Source: an uncultured beta proteobacterium
GTDB lineage: Bacteria > Pseudomonadota > Gammaproteobacteria > Burkholderiales > Burkholderiaceae
NCBI GenBank assembly: GCA_903843315.1
Contig: CAIMPQ010000112.1
Coordinates: 1 to 7,738, forward strand
DNA length: 7,738 bases
Direction of reading: 5' to 3'
The translations under genes were made by a program, and so were the position numbers. How positions within the stretch are numbered: position 1 is the first letter of the stretch; each line of letters opens with the position of its first letter. Under the pieces are notes generated by a model, which was not told the DNA's origin, searched no databases, and saw only the letters and a program-made list of their open reading frames with translations. Positions 1-7,738 of the stretch are shown piece after piece.

Positions 1-337
1 CTATCCCTACTAGGCGCAGAAGAAACCAGATCTGTTTTTGACCTCGATAGGCTGTGCGGTGCAAGCGAGTTGAGTTTTGACGGCGCAAATACTCCTCAGG
101 GACGTCATAACGAAGCCAATCCCTAGTCCGTCCAATAATTTGGACATGTTCTGGCAGCAAGCCAACTTCCTCATGCAATTCGCGGTACATGGCCTGCTCA
201 GGGCTCTCGCCATGCTGAATCCCACCCTGAGGGAACTGCCACGAATGCTGCCCAACGCGTTTTCCCCAGAAAACCTCGTTATGGCTGTTGAGGAGGACAA
301 TGCCGACATTGGGGCGATACCCTTCACGGTCAAGCAT
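1..337 (-). CDS. rppH: RNA pyrophosphohydrolase RppH (Nudix), 3' end outside window
   Basis: Reading the minus strand from an ATG at 337-335 gives 112 complete codons with no stop before the window edge, so the C-terminus is missing. The protein starts MLDREGYRPNVGIVL, typical of RppH. A perfect Nudix box (G-x5-E-x7-R-E-x-x-E-E-x-G-L) lies at residues 38-60, with the metal-binding REL-x-EE core at 52-57, preceded by the family segment WQFPQGG at 33-39. Family knowledge: RppH removes pyrophosphate from the 5' end of primary transcripts in the cytoplasm, which opens them to RNase E decay. It also hydrolyses dinucleoside polyphosphates in vitro. The start is supported by a GAGG Shine-Dalgarno sequence 7 nt upstream and by the conserved N-terminus. 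It is divergent from proS across 48 bp, an arrangement I recall as common in betaproteobacteria. Confidence 0.96.
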   Translation of the reverse strand, partial: MLDREGYRPNVGIVLLNSHNEVFWGKRVGQHSWQFPQGGIQHGESPEQAMYRELHEEVGLLPEHVQIIGRTRDWLRYDVPEEYLRRQNSTRLHRTAYRGQKQIWFLLRLVGI

Positions 338-385
338 GATCGTGCCTCAAATCCTTTAAAATCAATGATTTGATTATATCCATAC
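338..385. promoter_or_regulatory. Divergent rppH/proS intergenic region with nested palindromes
   Basis: These 48 bp must hold start signals for both genes unless the promoters lie inside coding sequence. A perfect 13-bp palindrome, AAATCAATGATTT, spans 359-371 (6-bp arms, 1-bp centre). A second perfect inverted repeat pairs TCAAATC (347-353) with GATTTGA (367-373). The AT-rich TATATC at 375-380 could be a -10 element for proS, which would put its transcription start almost at the ATG. No convincing -35 box is visible. The repeats are seen directly; any regulatory role is inference. Confidence 0.35.
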
Positions 386-2128
386 ATGAAAGCTTCACAA
401 TCATTTCTCCCCACGCTCAAAGAAGCCCCCTCTGACGCTGAGGTGGTTTCGCACAAACTCATGGTGCGAGCAGGTTTAATTCGCAAGCTAAGCGCAGGCG
501 TTTATAACTATTTGCCGCTAGGTTTGAAAGTCATTCGCAAGGTGGAAAACATCATTCGCGAAGAAATGAATCGTGCTGGCGCAATAGAATTGCTGATGCC
601 AATGATTCAACCTGCTGAGCTTTGGCAAGAAACAGGTCGCTGGGAAAAGATGGGTCCTGAGCTACTGCGCATTAAAGATCGTCATGATCGCGACTTTTTA
701 ATTCAGCCAACTTCAGAAGAGGTAGTGACTGATTTGGCTCGTAACGAGATTAAGAGTTACAAGCAGCTACCAATCAATTTTTATCAGATCCAAACCAAGT
801 TCCGGGATGAGCGTCGCCCACGTTTTGGAATCATGCGTGGTCGTGAGTTCAGTATGAAAGATGCTTACTCATTCGATCGTGATACCGAAGGTTTGAAGAA
901 ATCCTATCAAATTATGTTTGATGCCTACACTCGTATCTTCAACCGCATGGGGCTTAAGTTCCGTGCCGTGACAGCAGATAACGGGGCAATTGGGGGCTCT
1001 GGTAGTCAAGAGTTCCATGTGATTGCTGACACTGGCGAAGATGCCATTGTGTATTGCCTAAATTCGGATTACGCAGCGAACTTAGAAGCAGCCGAATCTC
1101 TGGCATTGATAGCCGCAAGAGCTGCAGCTAGTGCGGCAATGGCTAAGGTGCCCACACCTGACAAGACCACTTGCGCAGATGTTGCAAAGTTCTTAAACGT
1201 AGCTCTTGATACAACAGTGAAGTCATTGTTGTTTGCGGTTGATCAAGAAAAAGGCCCAGCTGCTCTTTTTATGCTGTTGGTTCGCGGTGATCATGAGCTC
1301 AACGAAGTGAAGGCCAGCAAGATTCCTGGAATGGCTGAATCTCGCTTTGCTACTGAAGCAGAAATTCAGCAAGCTTGTAAGGCACCCGCTGGTTATTTGG
1401 GGCCTGTTGGCATTAGCGCCGATGTCACAGTGGTAGCTGATCGTACGGTTGCTAATATGGCGAATTTTGTTTGCGGTGCCAATGAAGCAGGTTATCACTT
1501 GACTGGCGTCAATTGGGGCCGTGATTTACCAGAGCCTTTAGTGTTAGATATTCGCAATGCAGTGATTGGCGATCCTTCTCCAGATGGAAAAGGAATAGTG
1601 GATATCTGTCGTGGCATTGAAGTTGGCCACGTATTCCAGTTGGGAACTCGCTACTCTGAGGCAATGGGATGCACTTACTTGGACCAACAAGGAAAAGCGC
1701 AGCCAATGGTCATGGGTTGCTATGGCATTGGGGTTACTCGTCTGCTTGGTGCAGCGATTGAACAAGGTCATGACGCGCGCGGCATTATTTGGCCAATTTC
1801 CATGGCACCATTTGAGGTGGTGATTTGCCCAATGGCTTACGACAAGTCTGAGCAAGTAAAGCTTGCTTGTGATCAACTGCATGATGAATTGCTTGCTGCT
1901 GGCATCGATGTAATTTTGGATGATCGCAGTGAGCGTCCAGGTGCAATGTTTGCCGATTGGGAGCTGATTGGTGCGCCATTCCGCGTAGTGATTGGTGATC
2001 GCGGTCTAGCCGATTCACAAGTGGAATTTAAAGGCCGTACTGATGCTGAGTCCCAAAACATTCCGCTGGCAGAGATCAAAGCAAAAGTGATAGCAGCTGT
2101 TCATGCAGCCAAAAACGCAATTAGTTAA
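386..2128 (+). CDS. proS: Prolyl-tRNA synthetase (bacterial type, with editing domain)
   Basis: A class II aminoacyl-tRNA synthetase of 580 residues that charges tRNA-Pro with proline in the cytoplasm. Its length and layout match the long bacterial ProRS with a cis-editing insertion. Motif 1 lies near residues 44-72. Motif 2 is the FRDERRPRFGIMRGREF segment near 139-155, and motif 3 is GCYGIGVTRLLGA at 444-456. The INS editing domain falls between motifs 2 and 3 (about 225-400). It keeps a lysine at 279 in TVKSLLF, matching the E. coli editing lysine K279, so hydrolysis of Ala-tRNA-Pro is expected. The anticodon-binding domain covers about 475-570, including DDRSERPGAMFADWELIG. The ATG at 386 is the first possible start, because an in-frame TGA sits at 371-373. 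No Shine-Dalgarno sequence is visible in the 15 nt between them. The gene is convergent with ffh, 19 bp away. Confidence 0.98.
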   Translation: MKASQSFLPTLKEAPSDAEVVSHKLMVRAGLIRKLSAGVYNYLPLGLKVIRKVENIIREEMNRAGAIELLMPMIQPAELWQETGRWEKMGPELLRIKDRHDRDFLIQPTSEEVVTDLARNEIKSYKQLPINFYQIQTKFRDERRPRFGIMRGREFSMKDAYSFDRDTEGLKKSYQIMFDAYTRIFNRMGLKFRAVTADNGAIGGSGSQEFHVIADTGEDAIVYCLNSDYAANLEAAESLALIAARAAASAAMAKVPTPDKTTCADVAKFLNVALDTTVKSLLFAVDQEKGPAALFMLLVRGDHELNEVKASKIPGMAESRFATEAEIQQACKAPAGYLGPVGISADVTVVADRTVANMANFVCGANEAGYHLTGVNWGRDLPEPLVLDIRNAVIGDPSPDGKGIVDICRGIEVGHVFQLGTRYSEAMGCTYLDQQGKAQPMVMGCYGIGVTRLLGAAIEQGHDARGIIWPISMAPFEVVICPMAYDKSEQVKLACDQLHDELLAAGIDVILDDRSERPGAMFADWELIGAPFRVVIGDRGLADSQVEFKGRTDAESQNIPLAEIKAKVIAAVHAAKNAIS

Positions 2129-2147
2129 TTCGATCTAGATCTGAAGT

Positions 2148-3530
2148 TTATTTCTTAAAGAGACCGCCAATACCTTTGGCGGCTCCTTTCGCAGCCATGG
2201 TTGCCATGGTGCGCGCCATTTTTCCACCTTTGAATTGCTTCATCATGGTTTGCATTTGCTCGAATTGGGCAAGCAGGCGATTGACCTCTTGAACCTCGAC
2301 GCCAGCACCTGCAGCAATACGACGTTTGCGACTAGCTTTGAGTAGTTCAGGTTTGTTACGTTCACGCGGCGTCATGCTGTCAATAATGCCGCGCATGCGG
2401 GTAGTTTGTTTGTCAGCATTGCTGAGATTGGTTTTGGATGCCGCTTGCGCGACTTGACTTGGGAGTTTATCCATCAAGCTAGCCATGCCACCCATCTTTT
2501 GCATTTGCAGGAGTTGATCACGAAAATCTCCGAGATCAAACCCACCCTTCGAAATTTTGCTTGCCAACTTCTCAGCTTTAGCGACATCAACATGTTGCTG
2601 CGCTTGTTCAACCAAGGCCAAAATATCGCCCATACCCAAAATGCGGTTCGCCATGCGCTCTGCATCGAAGGCTTCAAGGCCATCCATTTTTTCAGCCACA
2701 CCAATAAATTTGAGTGGCACACCAGTTACCTGTCGAACAGAAAGGGCAGCACCACCGCGGGAATCGCCATCTAACTTCGTTAGGATGATGCCGCTAAGGG
2801 GTAGGGCTTCATGGAAGGCTTTGGCGGTATTGACAGCATCTTGACCCAGCATGGCGTCAACTACAAATAAGGTTTCAATGGGATTTAAGCTCGCATGCAA
2901 GGTTTTAATTTCTTGCATGAGTGCTTCATCAATACCCAAACGACCAGCTGTATCCACCAATACGACATCAAAATAATGACGGCGCGCCCAGTCTAGGGCT
3001 GCCAGAGCGATATCGTTTGGTTTTTGATTGATGTTACTCGGGAAAAATTCTGCACCAACCTGCTTAGTAACCGTTTCTAGCTGCTCGATGGCAGCTGGAC
3101 GATAGACGTCACAAGAAACAGTCAGAACCTTCTTTTTCTTTTTTTCTTGCAACCATTTCGCCAGCTTACCAACGGAGGTGGTTTTACCCGCACCCTGCAA
3201 ACCCGCCATCAAAATGACTGCGGGAGGTTGGGTGGCTAAATTCAGCTCACCACTTTGTTGAGTGTCGCCCATCATGACTTGGGCAAGTTCGCGCTGAACT
3301 ACGCCAACCAGGGCTTGGCCAGGGCTAAGGCTACCAACCACTTCTTCGCCAAGGGCTTTAAATTTGATTTGTTCTAGTAGTGACTTCACTACTGGTAGTG
3401 CTACGTCGGCCTCCAGTAAGGCTAAACGGATCTCCCGTAGCATTTCTGAGGTGTTGGCTTCAGTAAGGCGGGCTTGTCCCCGCATTGTTTTCACAACGCG
3501 AGATAGACGGTCGGTGAGGTTCTCTAGCAT
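2148..3530 (-). CDS. ffh: Signal recognition particle protein Ffh (SRP54 GTPase)
   Basis: This 460-residue protein is the usual length for bacterial Ffh. It binds 4.5S RNA and hydrophobic signal sequences as they leave the ribosome, and delivers them to the FtsY receptor at the inner membrane. The N domain covers about residues 1-90 (MLENLTDRLSRVVKTMRG start). The G domain has the P-loop GLQGAGKTT at 110-118, DVYRPAAIEQL at 141-151, DTAGR at 193-197 and TKLD at 251-254. The methionine-rich M domain starts near 330. It includes the RNA-binding stretch around 400-425 (SRKRRIAAGAGVEVQEVN) and many methionines (for example 426-442). The tail is Gly/Ala/Lys-rich. The start is fixed by the conserved N-terminus; the only purine-rich candidate ribosome site (GGAAAG) lies about 12 nt upstream. 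It is divergent from the next gene with only 20 bp between the ATGs, so its promoter probably lies inside that gene's 5' end. Confidence 0.98.
   Translation of the reverse strand: MLENLTDRLSRVVKTMRGQARLTEANTSEMLREIRLALLEADVALPVVKSLLEQIKFKALGEEVVGSLSPGQALVGVVQRELAQVMMGDTQQSGELNLATQPPAVILMAGLQGAGKTTSVGKLAKWLQEKKKKKVLTVSCDVYRPAAIEQLETVTKQVGAEFFPSNINQKPNDIALAALDWARRHYFDVVLVDTAGRLGIDEALMQEIKTLHASLNPIETLFVVDAMLGQDAVNTAKAFHEALPLSGIILTKLDGDSRGGAALSVRQVTGVPLKFIGVAEKMDGLEAFDAERMANRILGMGDILALVEQAQQHVDVAKAEKLASKISKGGFDLGDFRDQLLQMQKMGGMASLMDKLPSQVAQAASKTNLSNADKQTTRMRGIIDSMTPRERNKPELLKASRKRRIAAGAGVEVQEVNRLLAQFEQMQTMMKQFKGGKMARTMATMAAKGAAKGIGGLFKK
2163..2183 (-). terminator. Weak hairpin in the last codons of ffh
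   Basis: On the minus strand CCGCC (2182-2178) can pair with GGCGG (2168-2164) across a 9-nt loop. It is followed by TCTCTTT, a partly U-rich tail. The hairpin lies within the final codons of ffh, so it may simply reflect the Gly/Ala/Lys codons there. It is the only candidate terminator near the 19-bp convergent gap between proS and ffh. Confidence 0.25.
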
Positions 3531-3550
3531 TTATCGATTAGACTTTCCAG

Positions 3551-4399
3551 ATGGATATTTTAGGTTACTCAAGTTACGGATGGCTTCCATCTCTAATTTA
3601 TTTACTTCTTTTGCTCGTTTTGAGCTTTAAAGCCAAGGATGGCCTTGAGTCTCCCCTATTTACCGGGTTTGTGCAGGCCACTATTTTTGTAGCTTTACTG
3701 ATCCATGCGATTGTCCTTCATGACTCAGTCTTTACCTCTCAGGGATTTGTATTCGGCTTTGCCCAAGATTTATCCTTGATAGCCTGGGTGGGCCTTGCTT
3801 TTTATTGGTTCCAGTCCTGGTTTTTGCCAATCTCAAGTTTGCGCTGGATGGCCTTGGTGTTCGCGTTTGTTTGCGCCTTACTTCCAGGTTTATTTCCTGG
3901 AACCTTGATTTCTCCAAAGGCTGTATCTGATCCTTGGTTTAAAGGGCACTTTATAGTGGCGACAATTTCAGTGGGACTTCTCAGTTTGGCAGCCATGCAT
4001 GCCATGCTGATGAGTGTTCAGGATCGCGCCTTACACCGTCAATTAGCCATCGTTCCGAATAGTCGTGCATCCCATTGGCTCGAAGACTTGCCACCATTAA
4101 TGACGATGGAAAGCCTGCTATTTAATTTGCTCTACGTCGGTTTTGCACTTTTAAGCTTAACGGTGTTCTCTGGCTTGTTATTTTCCCAAACGCTGTTTGG
4201 AAAGCCCTTGGTTTTTGACCACAAAACCATTTTTGCTCTAGTTTCTTGGTTCTTATTTGCAGGCTTACTCATAGCTCGTTGGCGAGTGGGTTTGCGCGGC
4301 AGAGCTGCGATTCGTTGGGTATTGAGCGCATACACGGCTTTACTCTTAGCTTATGTAGGCAGTCGTTTTGTGATGGAAGTAATTCTTCAGAGAACATGA
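3551..4399 (+). CDS. ypjD: CcsA/YpjD-like cytochrome c assembly family membrane protein
   Basis: A 282-residue hydrophobic protein with about eight likely membrane helices (near 12-26, 37-56, 72-90, 97-118, 131-154, 185-212, 223-243 and 254-276). Recognisable blocks are GHFIVATISVGLLSLAAMHA followed by QDRALHRQ (132-164), LPPLMTMESLLF (180-191), and FDHKTIFALVSWFLFAGLLIARW followed by RGRAA (222-253). These fit the YpjD (CorE in E. coli) branch of the Cytochrom_C_asm family. Histidines 133, 150 and 224 are near or within helices and are possible haem ligands. A true WWD haem motif is not evident, so a role in cytochrome c assembly is unproven; E. coli YpjD has been linked to metal-cation transport. 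Position beside ffh, in the opposite direction, is conserved in many proteobacteria. The ATG at 3551 is the first possible start after an in-frame TAG at 3539-3541, and has no clear Shine-Dalgarno sequence. The next gene follows 3 bp after the stop. Confidence 0.87.
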   Translation: MDILGYSSYGWLPSLIYLLLLLVLSFKAKDGLESPLFTGFVQATIFVALLIHAIVLHDSVFTSQGFVFGFAQDLSLIAWVGLAFYWFQSWFLPISSLRWMALVFAFVCALLPGLFPGTLISPKAVSDPWFKGHFIVATISVGLLSLAAMHAMLMSVQDRALHRQLAIVPNSRASHWLEDLPPLMTMESLLFNLLYVGFALLSLTVFSGLLFSQTLFGKPLVFDHKTIFALVSWFLFAGLLIARWRVGLRGRAAIRWVLSAYTALLLAYVGSRFVMEVILQRT

Positions 4400-4402
4400 C
4401 CC

Positions 4403-5221
4403 TTGTTTAAGTGGCTACTTTTATTTTTGGGGGTGGGGGTTTTTTACCTTTGGTTTAAGGGTAAAAAGCAAGCCAAAATTAATCCCAAAAATAAGTCCAA
4501 CCCCAATACCAATAAGGCTCCAGCAGCCCTAAAGCCAGAAGCAATGGTGCAATGTCAATATTGCAAAGTTCATCTACCTCAACCAGATGCGGTGGAGAAT
4601 GATGGACGCTTTTATTGTTCGAAAGCGCATATTCAGGCGCTAGATGAGCAAGGTTGGATTGGAACTGCAACTTGGCGCACTTCTCCTAATCAAGATGCCA
4701 GATTGGAAAATATCCAGCCAGACTTACTTGTCATTCATCACATCAGTCTTCCACCAGGCGAATTTAAAAGTCAGGATTCTAGTCGCCATATTGTGGATTT
4801 TTTTCAAAATCAATTGGATCCAAGCGCACATCCCTATTTTGCTGAAATAGCAGATCAAAAAGTTTCTAGTCATTTCCTCATTACCCGCACGGGGGAATTA
4901 ATTCAGTTTGTACCGACCCGAAATAGAGCCTGGCATGCAGGTTCATCTTCATTTATGGGCAGAGAAAAGTGCAATGATTTTTCAATTGGGGTTGAGTTAG
5001 AAGGGGATGGTAACAACCCTTTTACAGAGATTCAGTACAAATCATTAGCTCAATTAGTGCAAAAATTATTGAGCAGTTATCCAAATCTTCAGTTCGCAGG
5101 GCATAGCGATATCGCACCTGATCGAAAAACAGACCCGGGAAAATATTTTGAATGGGCAAAGTTCCAAAAAGAGACAGGTATTTCGCAAGAAAAAATGCCA
5201 TACGGATTGGTTTCTCGCTAG
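4403..5221 (+). CDS. ampD: Membrane-anchored AmpD amidase with PP0621-like N-terminal domain
   Basis: This 272-residue protein is about 85 residues longer than typical AmpD because of an added N-terminus. Residues 2-18 form one hydrophobic helix. Residues 19-47 are a Lys/Asn/Pro-rich linker. Residues 48-80 carry C51-x2-C54, C72 and H76, a likely zinc site, in a segment (VQCQYCKVHLP then FYCSKAH) resembling the small PP0621 family. Residues 85-270 are an Amidase_2 domain. Its expected zinc ligands are H112, H234 and D244, with K242 and probably E198 catalytic; GHSDIAPDRKTDPG (233-246) is diagnostic. AmpD cleaves 1,6-anhydro-N-acetylmuramyl peptides in the cytoplasm during peptidoglycan recycling, and in some bacteria its loss induces ampC beta-lactamase. 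Lysines after the helix favour a cytoplasmic enzyme tethered to the inner membrane. The start is TTG at 4403, 8 nt after AGAGAA. An in-frame TGA immediately upstream excludes earlier starts, and the next ATG (residue 48) would remove the helix. Confidence 0.93.
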   Translation: MFKWLLLFLGVGVFYLWFKGKKQAKINPKNKSNPNTNKAPAALKPEAMVQCQYCKVHLPQPDAVENDGRFYCSKAHIQALDEQGWIGTATWRTSPNQDARLENIQPDLLVIHHISLPPGEFKSQDSSRHIVDFFQNQLDPSAHPYFAEIADQKVSSHFLITRTGELIQFVPTRNRAWHAGSSSFMGREKCNDFSIGVELEGDGNNPFTEIQYKSLAQLVQKLLSSYPNLQFAGHSDIAPDRKTDPGKYFEWAKFQKETGISQEKMPYGLVSR

Positions 5222-5236
5222 ACCAATTGTTTGTAT

Positions 5237-5258
5237 GTGAGCATACGCTCACTTGTTT
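5237..5258 (+). terminator. Probable rho-independent terminator after ampD
   Basis: A perfect 6-bp stem, GTGAGC (5237-5242) and GCTCAC (5247-5252), encloses the 4-nt loop ATAC. It is followed by TTGTTT, a short U-rich tail. It begins 15 bp after the ampD stop and would end the ypjD-like/ampD operon before the nrdA promoter. The stem is short and the tail interrupted, so efficiency may be moderate. Confidence 0.6.
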
Positions 5259-5356
5259 AGCCTTTACCTAAAAAGGACTAAAAATTCCGCACCAAAATGA
5301 TCCTAAAAACTGATCAAAACTTAGTGAAAGTACTGATAAATATTTGTCATAAATAT

Positions 5357-5386
5357 CTTACAAAAGACTGAATATTTCCCTATACT
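5357..5386 (+). promoter_or_regulatory. Candidate sigma-70 promoter of nrdA
   Basis: TATACT at 5381-5386 matches the -10 consensus at 5 of 6 positions. CTTACA at 5357-5362 is a 4-of-6 match to the -35 box at an 18-bp spacing, and AT-rich sequence lies upstream. Predicted transcription start is near 5393. The -10 lies inside the upstream NrdR-like box, so bound repressor would block polymerase. This is assigned by eye; other AT-rich -10 candidates exist nearby. Confidence 0.5.
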
Positions 5387-5392
5387 TAGTAT
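5377..5392. promoter_or_regulatory. NrdR box 2 (upstream, degenerate)
   Basis: The 16-mer TCCCTATACTTAGTAT agrees with the NrdR consensus acaCwAtATaTwGtgt at 11 of 16 positions, including the core CTATA and TAGT. It starts exactly 31 bp before the stronger box at 5408. That is the three-helical-turn spacing usual for tandem NrdR boxes, and the spacing is the main support for this weaker site. It overlaps the candidate -10. Confidence 0.7.
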
Positions 5393-5407
5393 CCAATGCA
5401 CTTTCAA

Positions 5408-5423
5408 ACACTAGATGTAGTGT
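5408..5423. promoter_or_regulatory. NrdR box 1 (near-consensus)
   Basis: ACACTAGATGTAGTGT matches acaCwAtATaTwGtgt at 14 of 16 positions. It is the centre of a longer perfect inverted repeat, AAACACTA (5406-5413) and TAGTGTTT (5418-5425). NrdR is an ATP-cone repressor that senses ATP/dATP and represses ribonucleotide reductase genes in most bacteria. The location about 70 bp before the nrdA start codon fits repression of nrdA. Confidence 0.85.
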
Positions 5424-5485
5424 TTAAATCCCGCAATACCCCATTGTTTTTTAACGATTTTTTGTCCAAATAACTATATATAAGC

Positions 5486-5490
5486 AGGAG
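5486..5490 (+). promoter_or_regulatory. Ribosome-binding site of nrdA
   Basis: AGGAG ends 4 nt before the ATG at 5495. It is the clearest Shine-Dalgarno sequence in the window and fixes the nrdA start, thereby including the 48-residue Gly/Ala-rich N-terminal extension in the protein. Confidence 0.85.
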
Positions 5491-5494
5491 CAAC

Positions 5495-7738
<2,244 letters not shown>

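Larger units (their letters stand above)
5222..5494. other. AT-rich intergenic region between ampD and nrdA
   Basis: This 273-bp stretch has no convincing gene. In order it holds a hairpin just after the ampD stop (5237-5252), an AT-rich tract with two copies of ATAAATAT (5336-5343 and 5349-5356), a candidate promoter whose -10 lies inside an NrdR-like box (5377-5392), a near-consensus NrdR box (5408-5423), a T-rich stretch (about 5445-5465), and the nrdA ribosome-binding site. If the promoter is right, nrdA mRNA has a leader of about 100 nt. I saw no DnaA box matching TTATCCACA. Confidence 0.8.

Noticed and set aside
77..373. Plus-strand ORF of 98 codons at the left end
   Set aside because: It lies antisense to rppH, whose minus-strand frame carries a perfect Nudix box; the plus-strand translation resembles no family I know.
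10..486. Minus-strand ORF of 158 codons
   Set aside because: It overlaps both rppH in another frame and the 5' end of proS, has unusual composition, and is a shadow of the real genes.
2132..2141. Perfect palindrome GATCTAGATC between proS and ffh, considered as a bidirectional terminator
   Set aside because: It has no loop and no T tract, so it cannot form a standard terminator hairpin; probably chance in a 19-bp gap.
5261..5276. CCTTT / AAAGG inverted repeat after the ampD terminator hairpin
   Set aside because: Only 5 bp of stem, AT-rich, with no T tail; too weak to call a second terminator.
5297..5371. Small ORF of 24 codons in the ampD-nrdA gap
   Set aside because: No ribosome-binding site, very AT-rich, and it runs through the candidate nrdA -35 region; no reason to call it a gene.
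5445..5465. Two T6 runs before nrdA, considered as an attenuator or terminator
   Set aside because: No GC-rich stem precedes the T runs, so there is no hairpin to support attenuation.

Overview
The window is an ordinary chromosomal housekeeping segment from a betaproteobacterium of the order Burkholderiales. Protein-level resemblance (ProRS beginning MKASQ, the Ffh, YpjD and NrdA sequences) together with a moderate, visibly sub-Burkholderia GC content makes Polynucleobacter or a close relative the best guess. This is recognition from memory, not a database result.

Layout, left to right: the 5' part of rppH (minus strand, running off the left edge); a 48-bp divergent gap; proS (plus), a complete bacterial-type prolyl-tRNA synthetase with editing domain; a 19-bp convergent gap; ffh (minus), the SRP GTPase; a 20-bp divergent gap; a CcsA/YpjD-like eight-helix membrane protein (plus); 3 bp later a gene encoding an AmpD amidase fused behind a membrane-anchored, cysteine-containing PP0621-like N-terminus (plus, TTG start); a 273-bp AT-rich intergenic region with a hairpin terminator, a promoter and two NrdR boxes; and nrdA (plus), the large subunit of class Ia ribonucleotide reductase, cut by the right edge after 748 codons.

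Functionally the genes are separate core processes that sit together: mRNA 5'-end processing (RppH), translation (ProS), co-translational membrane targeting (Ffh), membrane or cytochrome biogenesis (YpjD-like), peptidoglycan recycling (AmpD) and dNTP synthesis (NrdA). The ypjD-like and ampD genes form a tight two-gene operon. nrdA is a new transcription unit with its own regulated promoter.

No mobile element, CRISPR array, tRNA, rRNA or defence system was seen. The points most worth attention are the PP0621-AmpD fusion, which predicts a membrane-tethered AmpD; its unusual TTG start in the same frame as the gene before it; the well-formed NrdR operator pair at nrdA; and the double ATP-cone architecture of NrdA.
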